Of a stretch of DNA of 7,256 bases, positions 4,972-7,256 are shown in pieces. Each line of letters starts with the position of its first letter. Position 1 is the first letter of the stretch. Below the pieces are notes generated by a model. That model searched no databases. It had not been told where the DNA came from and saw nothing but the letters and a program-made list of their open reading frames with translations. Position numbers and translations under genes: made by a program. This stretch comes from Heyndrickxia sporothermodurans (GTDB lineage Bacteria; Bacillota; Bacilli; Bacillales; Bacillaceae_C). The DNA lies in the NCBI RefSeq assembly GCF_016785185.1, contig NZ_JAEKDY010000149.1, one strand, 5' to 3'.

Positions 4972-5985
4972 TTAACTACATACCGCAAAGTATTCTTCGA
5001 AGTGTTTCTCCATTTCACGTATTCTTCCAAGTGTTTTATCTCTTTTAACTGATCCCGCACCACCAAATTCTTTATAATTCGTTTCTATATCGCTTTTTCC
5101 TTTTAAAGATTTTTTAAATTCATCAGTCCAATGTTTGAATTCACTAACTGTAATATCTTTTTCAATGGCTAATTTTGCAGTTATCAGCAACATAGGGAAA
5201 TTTACTTTTTTAGCAAGAACAGTTTCTTTTTCACCATAAGCATCATTGAGATAATCCATGATTTCTATTACATTTTCTAATAATGCAATTTTATTTTGTT
5301 CATCTTCTCTAAAAGTTTGAGTATAATCAAACACATGATTAGATGAAATGCTTTTTAATTCATGTGATTTATCAAGAAGCATCATAGTTTGAAGAATGGC
5401 TGTTTCATTGTCTGCCTTTCTTATTTGACCTGCTGAAAATGCTGCTTTTTCTGTCATGAATTCATGCTCTACTACTTTTTTAATTCTTTTCGCCCATTCA
5501 GTACCCATTTTAGACTTGGCTTTCTGTTGTTTACTTAGTGGAGTACCATTATTCAGTTTGAAAAATAGTTTTTCGATTTCTTCATCGGTCGCTTCATCTA
5601 ATTTGTAGTTTAGTAACATATAATCAGTTATGTTATCTTTAACTTCCTCGTGTAGTTCATCAAAAAAACATTCTGATAGCTGATATTCTTTACCATCTAT
5701 TGTTGCAGGTTCCGTTTCTTCATGTAATTGGAACTTGTTATTTATAAAGTCAAAAATTGTTGTGAGTCTTTGTTTTCCATCCAAGATATAGTATATATCC
5801 CCTTCTTTAATTGAATATAATGGTGGCACTGGATAATCATCTGCTAGACTTTGAATTAAATCAGATTTTTGCCAATGATCCCATTGATCCCCTGCTCTTT
5901 GAATCGGATAATCAAAAGAAATAGTACCTTTATTAAACATTTTAGTAAGTTGTTTAGCAGACCAACTAACAGATAATTTTTTCAT
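4972..5985 (-). CDS. DUF262 (GmrS/ParB-like N-terminal domain) protein, 337 aa
   Basis: This is a clear DUF262 protein. An early YPIQR (Q29-R30) with a nearby Trp (QWDHW) is followed by PVPPLYSI (53-59), ILDGKQRLTTIFDF (67-80, the D-G-x-Q-R motif of the ParB/Srx-like fold) and LFFKLNNGTPLSKQQ (140-154). The rest is helical. DUF262 forms the N-terminal half of GmrSD-type IV restriction enzymes, BrxU and SspE, where the DGxQR motif is tied to nucleotide binding and hydrolysis. The usual C-terminal DUF1524 HNH nuclease half is absent, and no HNH motif is seen here or in the neighbouring genes. It is therefore a stand-alone DUF262, for which nuclease activity cannot be assumed. AGGAG lies ten bases before the ATG at 5985. 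It is the first gene of a minus-strand group and has its own promoter and a 35-bp palindrome upstream. An anti-phage role is inferred from the family. Confidence 0.9.
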   Translation of the reverse strand: MKKLSVSWSAKQLTKMFNKGTISFDYPIQRAGDQWDHWQKSDLIQSLADDYPVPPLYSIKEGDIYYILDGKQRLTTIFDFINNKFQLHEETEPATIDGKEYQLSECFFDELHEEVKDNITDYMLLNYKLDEATDEEIEKLFFKLNNGTPLSKQQKAKSKMGTEWAKRIKKVVEHEFMTEKAAFSAGQIRKADNETAILQTMMLLDKSHELKSISSNHVFDYTQTFREDEQNKIALLENVIEIMDYLNDAYGEKETVLAKKVNFPMLLITAKLAIEKDITVSEFKHWTDEFKKSLKGKSDIETNYKEFGGAGSVKRDKTLGRIREMEKHFEEYFAVCS

Positions 5986-6031
5986 ATATTAATTTCTCCT
6001 TTATAACTTTTTTCTCATTATCGATATTTAT

Positions 6032-6060
6032 ATTATAACAAACTATGTATTATTTTTCAA
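6032..6060 (-). promoter_or_regulatory. sigma-A promoter of the DUF262 operon
   Basis: TTGAAA (6060-6055), 17 bp, TATAAT (6037-6032). The -10 box is perfect, the -35 box has four of six consensus bases, and the spacing is ideal. The predicted start near 6025 leaves a leader of about 40 nt with AGGAG before the DUF262 ATG. The -35 box lies in the left arm of the 35-bp palindrome. Confidence 0.8.
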
Positions 6061-6082
6061 CAAATTTTGTTGAAAAATAATA
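6048..6082. promoter_or_regulatory. 35-bp perfect palindrome over the DUF262 -35 box
   Basis: TATTATTTTTCAACAAA (6048-6064), central T, TTTGTTGAAAAATAATA (6066-6082) is a perfect 17+1+17 inverted repeat. It covers the -35 element, so a dimeric repressor binding here would block the promoter. It is not followed by a T-run, so it is not a terminator. Its right arm supplies one copy of the 17-bp direct repeat. Confidence 0.7.
6065..6081 (+). repeat. right copy of the 17-bp direct repeat bounding the DUF262 group
   Basis: TTTTGTTGAAAAATAAT is identical to 3777-3793 in the same orientation, 2288 bp apart. The pair encloses exactly the four-gene DUF262 group and its promoter. A recombination scar or attachment site, or a shared regulator half-site, would both explain it. 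Confidence 0.7.
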
Positions 6083-6101
6083 ATAAGGATAAATGCGGAA
6101 A

Positions 6102-6128
6102 GACAATCCTAAGTAATTATAGGTTGTC
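6102..6128 (-). terminator. weak hairpin after the protease-like gene
   Basis: GACAA and CCTA in one arm pair with TAGG and TTGTC in the other, with one bulged base and an 8-base loop. On the minus strand it lies 25 nt after the stop of the 249-aa gene, but only TTTCC follows it, so it is at best a poor intrinsic terminator. Confidence 0.3.
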
Positions 6129-6152
6129 GCAATAACATTCTATTAAAAAAAT

Positions 6153-6902
6153 CTATTCTTGTTTTCTAATAAGAATCATTTTGTATGACAAATCATATCT
6201 AATCATTTGTTCTGTTCTATTAGTTTTTAATAACTTTCTTTGTTTAATAACAGCACTTTCAATATTATTTAGTATAGTAACAGTTTTATTTTTAGCTTTT
6301 TTCCTTCTAAATTTAATGAAATTGAAGTAACTCCAATTTTTGGAGTAATATTTTTGCCAATTAAAATTACAGTTTAATTTTTTGTTTAGTTTATACAGAT
6401 AATTACTTGTTATCTTCAAATTAGAATGCCTTTTTAAATAACAGCTATTGATCCCTGTTACAATATTCCCTTCTATATAATCGAGTATATACCAATGTGC
6501 AATGTGTTGTAATTGTTTTAAATAGGCTCTACGATGTTTTAATGACAATGCAGGATAAATAAGATAACTGTTTGATTCTTTTAGATGCAATTGTAATTGA
6601 GTTTGTAAATCCTTTTGGTTTTCAAAAGAAATTACTTCTGTGGTTAATGAAACATTTTGAATTTCTTTATTAACCAGTGAAATGAAGTTAATGAAATTAG
6701 ATACTTGAAAAAACTCACCAATCTTACTGAATTCATTTTTTAATGCAATTGAATGTAGTTTTGCAGCAAGTTCTTGACCTTTTCTTTCACCTTTAAACAT
6801 AGGGTATAACGTTTGAATTATCATAGTAAGACAATAAATTCCACAAGTCGGGCCATATTGTTTTATGTGATTTACACGTTTTTTGTCATTAATAATATTC
6901 AT
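6153..6902 (-). CDS. papain-fold/C39-like cysteine peptidase-like protein, 249 aa
   Basis: The N-terminus carries Q15-Y-G-P-T-C20-G followed by a helix-like YCLTMIIQTL. This is the oxyanion Gln and nucleophile Cys pattern of peptidase C39 and related papain-fold enzymes. H136 in AHWYILDYIEG, followed by GINS with N152, sits where the catalytic His and Asp/Asn of that fold belong. Roughly residues 1-165 would form the protease-like domain. The remainder (166-249) is very rich in Lys, Asn and aromatic residues and matches nothing I know. There is no ABC-transporter part, unlike bacteriocin exporters with C39 domains, and no signal peptide. The start is the ATG at 6902 with AAAGGAG seven bases upstream, and its ATGA overlaps the stop of the small membrane ORF, implying coupled translation. 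Codon content is extremely AT-rich, more so than the neighbours. Bacteriocin maturation, toxin or defence effector are open options. Confidence 0.65.
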   Translation of the reverse strand: MNIINDKKRVNHIKQYGPTCGIYCLTMIIQTLYPMFKGERKGQELAAKLHSIALKNEFSKIGEFFQVSNFINFISLVNKEIQNVSLTTEVISFENQKDLQTQLQLHLKESNSYLIYPALSLKHRRAYLKQLQHIAHWYILDYIEGNIVTGINSCYLKRHSNLKITSNYLYKLNKKLNCNFNWQKYYSKNWSYFNFIKFRRKKAKNKTVTILNNIESAVIKQRKLLKTNRTEQMIRYDLSYKMILIRKQE

Positions 6903-7042
6903 ATTCTCTCCTTTAAATTAAGAAAAATTAAATAATTTAATCTATCACGAAAACCTAAAGTATCAGGTGCAAACAGACCACAAATTACAAAAAAACAAAA
7001 ACAAATATTAAACAGAATAAGACATGTTAAAGCATTCATCAT
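6899..7042 (-). CDS. small membrane peptide coupled to the protease-like gene, 47 aa
   Basis: I do not recognise it. The frame is open to a GTG at 7177, but its 5' part runs through a terminator hairpin (7145-7172) and lacks a ribosome site there, so the tandem ATG-ATG at 7042-7037 is preferred. The product starts with one hydrophobic Cys/Phe-rich segment (ALTCLILFNICFCFFVICGL). It ends with a charged tail (FRDRLNYLIFLNLKERI). Its TGA shares four bases with the protease-like ATG, the strongest sign that it is a real gene. There is no clear Shine-Dalgarno sequence, and a promoter-like pair at 7055-7083 would place the transcript start only a few bases before this ATG. Options include a bacteriocin-like or signal peptide processed by the neighbour, a small anchor subunit, or an uncoded leader. 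Confidence 0.45.
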   Translation of the reverse strand: MMNALTCLILFNICFCFFVICGLFAPDTLGFRDRLNYLIFLNLKERI

Positions 7043-7054
7043 CCCTATTGCACT

Positions 7055-7083
7055 AATGTACTCAAATTGTAACCAATATTCAA
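7055..7083 (-). promoter_or_regulatory. possible promoter of the protease-like operon
   Basis: TTGAAT (7083-7078), 17 bp, TACATT (7060-7055). Each box has four of six consensus bases and the spacing is ideal. It lies downstream of a minus-strand terminator, where a new promoter is needed. Confidence 0.4.
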
Positions 7084-7102
7084 AAAAAGTGGAGGTAGTA
7101 TT

Positions 7103-7183
7103 ATGATTTTGATTCTTGTTAAGTTGATAGTAAGCCCGAATTATAAAAAAATAAGCGTACCTTCTGGCACGCATCACAAATAG
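7103..7183 (+). CDS. possible 26-aa peptide with a strong ribosome binding site
   Basis: GGAGG at 7091-7095 stands seven bases before the ATG at 7103, the best Shine-Dalgarno arrangement on the plus strand. The frame closes with TAG at 7181-7183. The peptide begins with a short hydrophobic stretch (MILILVKLIVSP) and ends polar (SVPSGTHHK). The hydrophobic part is too short to span a membrane, unlike typical type I toxins. It is antisense to the upstream part of the membrane-peptide frame and overlaps the minus-strand terminator hairpin. No convincing plus-strand promoter is seen. It may be a chance ORF or a decayed toxin-like peptide. Confidence 0.25.
   Translation: MILILVKLIVSPNYKKISVPSGTHHK
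7145..7172 (-). terminator. intrinsic terminator of a gene beyond the right edge
   Basis: On the minus strand, GCGTGCC, loop AGAA, GGTACGC (one G-U pair), then TTA and seven T. It would end a transcript entering from the right of the window and it isolates the protease-like operon from that transcript. Confidence 0.75.
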
Positions 7184-7219
7184 TCGTAAATCTTGATTTT
7201 TTTAATCGAATTTACGACT
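7182..7219. repeat. long inverted repeat, 10-bp perfect arms
   Basis: AGTCGTAAAT (7182-7191) and ATTTACGACT (7210-7219) are perfect inverted arms. Pairing can extend inward through TTGATT and AATCGA with one bulge and one wobble. It lies just before the minus-strand terminator and has no T-run of its own. An operator, recombination site or mRNA 3' structure is possible. Confidence 0.5.
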
Positions 7220-7256
7220 TGTTTCAGTTATTTGAGCATTTTTCCTTAATTGTTTT

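Noticed and set aside
4950..5066. N-terminal extension of the coiled-coil protein into the DUF262 gene
   Set aside because: Would need a TTG or GTG start inside DUF262 without a ribosome site; the coiled coil begins well after the ATG at 4949.
1..7256. tRNA, rRNA, CRISPR array or insertion sequence
   Set aside because: No cloverleaf, rRNA core, regularly spaced repeat-spacer pattern or transposase frame was seen on either strand.

Overview
The window is AT-rich low-GC Gram-positive DNA. AGGAGG-type ribosome binding sites, a C-terminal WxL surface domain, a short plasmid/prophage-type RadC and many small unknown genes point to Bacillus, most likely the B. cereus group. It looks like accessory DNA, either a large plasmid or an island. 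No replication, partition, transposase, integrase or relaxase gene lies inside. Almost everything is coded on the minus strand.

Layout from left to right. 1-600: two divergent tiny genes (56 aa on -, 34 aa on +) with terminators. 647-2235: a decayed WxL-type surface protein (LamG, Fn3, WxL) that has lost its N-terminal part and carries a frameshift. 2247-2576: an unknown 109-aa gene with a TTG start. 2762-3205: a short RadC/JAB protein. 3206-3793: 588 bp without a convincing protein gene, almost all of which folds, on the plus strand only, into two elaborate helical domains, with a plus-strand terminator-like hairpin between them. 3794-5985: a minus-strand group of four genes (DUF262 protein, coiled-coil protein, four-helix membrane protein, 91-aa protein). 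Its main promoter has consensus-like spacing and overlaps a perfect 35-bp palindrome. 6153-7042: a cysteine-protease-like protein and an overlapping small membrane peptide. The right end holds a minus-strand terminator, a long inverted repeat and a 26-codon plus-strand ORF.

The most interesting part is 3214-3700. Nested helices (23, 10 and 13 bp, a ~64-nt hairpin with tandem G-A mismatches, and a second ~120-nt hairpin domain) use G-T/G-U wobbles that pair only on the plus strand. This strand bias argues for a real plus-strand RNA, or a folding plus-strand single-stranded DNA such as a single-strand origin or single-strand promoter. Its left arm covers the radC ribosome binding site in antisense.

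The second point of interest is that the DUF262 group is bracketed by exact 17-bp direct repeats (3777-3793 and 6065-6081). The left copy touches the last stop codon, and the right copy forms half of the palindrome over the promoter. The segment therefore looks like a discrete cassette, plausibly an anti-phage one because DUF262 is the nucleotide-sensing/nuclease-associated domain of type IV systems such as GmrSD. That function is inferred from the family and has not been shown.
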